64,000 nucleotides of DNA, from positions 62,001 to 126,000 of the forward strand of contig NZ_FNRA01000006.1 of the NCBI RefSeq assembly GCF_900107535.1, given 5' to 3'. The notes below the pieces were generated by a model. The model searched no databases, was not told where the DNA came from, and saw nothing but the letters and a program-made list of their open reading frames with translations. A program made the position numbers and the translations under genes. Positions 63,263-64,000 of the stretch are shown here, in pieces (the stretch's first letter is position 1; the number at the start of each line of letters is the position of its first letter). Source of the stretch: Pedobacter hartonius (lineage in GTDB: Bacteria; Bacteroidota; Bacteroidia; Sphingobacteriales; Sphingobacteriaceae).

Positions 63263-64000
63263 ATGAAACCGCTTAGAATATTACTGTTATTATGCCTGTT
63301 CAGTTCCGGCATAAAAGCACAGTCATCATACGTATCCAGCAATAAAAAAATTGCTGATCTGTACTTTAAAAATAAAGACTATTATGCCGCAGCCGAATAC
63401 TATAAAAGGGCCTTACAGATATCAAGTGATACGGTTGGATTCGTGGTGCCTTATGCCTTCGAGAATAAGATGCAAAGCGAAAGCCCTAAACTGGCAGACT
63501 ATGAATACTGTGTTTTCCAGCTGGCATCTTCCTTACGGTTTTACAAAGATTACCGGGCTGCTGAAGCCTGGTATGCGCTGGCAAAGAATTTCACCGAACC
63601 CGGATATGCGCTTAGCGGGTTTTATTATGCAGAGTGCCTGCGCTCCAATCAGAAATTCCAGGAGGCTATTGCTGCGTTTCAGGATTTTATGAATAAGTAT
63701 AAGACTGCTGATTCATCCAGGGATAAAGCAAAAATTGAGATTGCTTCCTGTAATTTCGCCCTGTATGAAATGCGTTATCCGCGTTTGTACAGGTTTAGTA
63801 AGCTCTTCAACCAGATCAACGACAAGGGCTCCAACTATACGCCTCTTCAGCTGAATAACAATTTTTATTTTACATCATCCCGCCCGGTAGCGATAGGCAA
63901 AGGCGGAAAGGATGAAGTACTGGAAGATAAACAAACAAAATTAAAGGCCGTAAAAAAAGAAAGCCCCTATATCAATGCCATCTATGAAGCATCCGGCAAC
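63263..64000 (+). CDS. PorE/OmpA-type T9SS-associated protein (N-terminal part, runs off the window)
   Basis: 246 codons open to the window edge. A signal peptide (ILLLLCLFSSGIKAQ) is followed by TPR-like helices (KIADLYFKNKDYYAAAEYYK, FQEAIAAFQDFMNKYK) and the start of a beta-propeller-like section (YTPLQLNNNFYFTSSRPVAIG). This order, TPR then WD40-like repeats then an OmpA peptidoglycan-binding domain, is that of PorE and the proteins that follow SprF genes. The OmpA part would lie beyond 64000 and is not seen. It starts 11 bp after the PorP/SprF gene. Confidence 0.85.
   Translation, partial: MKPLRILLLLCLFSSGIKAQSSYVSSNKKIADLYFKNKDYYAAAEYYKRALQISSDTVGFVVPYAFENKMQSESPKLADYEYCVFQLASSLRFYKDYRAAEAWYALAKNFTEPGYALSGFYYAECLRSNQKFQEAIAAFQDFMNKYKTADSSRDKAKIEIASCNFALYEMRYPRLYRFSKLFNQINDKGSNYTPLQLNNNFYFTSSRPVAIGKGGKDEVLEDKQTKLKAVKKESPYINAIYEASGN

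Overview
The window is a chromosomal segment of a Bacteroidetes bacterium, most likely from the Sphingobacteriaceae (Pedobacter-like). The evidence is: promoters of the Bacteroidetes type (TTTG, about 20 nt, TAnnTTTG); weak or absent Shine-Dalgarno sequences; a type IX secretion (T9SS) cluster with a PorP/SprF protein and a giant Ig-repeat surface protein ending in a gliding-type C-terminal sorting domain; and Bacteroidetes-style regulators. No phage, insertion sequence or CRISPR array was seen. The species is inferred from gene style, not from a marker search.

Layout. 1-8101 is housekeeping: partial pdxA, rsmA with an overlapping D-2-hydroxyacid dehydrogenase gene, a 135-bp palindrome, a two-gene cassette of unknown small proteins, an M1 metallopeptidase, greA, a HIT protein, a MazG-like hydrolase, dtd and rsgA. 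8234-13137 is the threonine operon thrABC, preceded by a Thr/Ile-rich leader peptide and an intrinsic terminator that together form a textbook attenuator. 13165-18587 is the methionine/folate unit metH-metF, with a META-domain lipoprotein gene downstream; metH is preceded by a SAM-I riboswitch. 18668-25022 holds a Bax-inhibitor-1 membrane protein, murQ with an unknown partner, an S41 protease, and era-der.

25133-25782 is three tandem copies of an initiator tRNA-Met/tRNA-Glu unit, driven by a promoter that overlaps the divergent era promoter. 26364-36469 is a cobalamin block: a ferredoxin-CobN fusion, a ChlI/ChlD-type chelatase protein, a BluB-CobT fusion, and on the other strand an FMN reductase with cobyrinate diamide synthase. 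The vitamin would serve the B12-dependent MetH encoded about 10 kb away. 36585-38042 is an alkylation-repair pair (Ada-like, AlkB).

38100-46443 is regulatory: a hybrid histidine kinase with HPt facing a sigma-54 response regulator, a PepSY-like exported protein, a small acidic protein, an Rrf2 regulator next to uroporphyrinogen methyltransferase, and a TPR histidine kinase. 46502-64000 is cell-surface and secretion related: an S8 peptidase, a P-loop (STAND/NACHT-like) protein with an HTH-like N-terminus, the 3,662-residue T9SS surface protein transcribed divergently from it, a PorP/SprF protein and the start of a PorE/OmpA-type gene.

The most interesting items are the complete thr attenuator, the basic/acidic small-gene cassette beside a long palindrome, the fused cobalamin enzymes, the shared era/initiator-tRNA control region, and the NTPase-adhesin divergent pair with repeated motifs between them.
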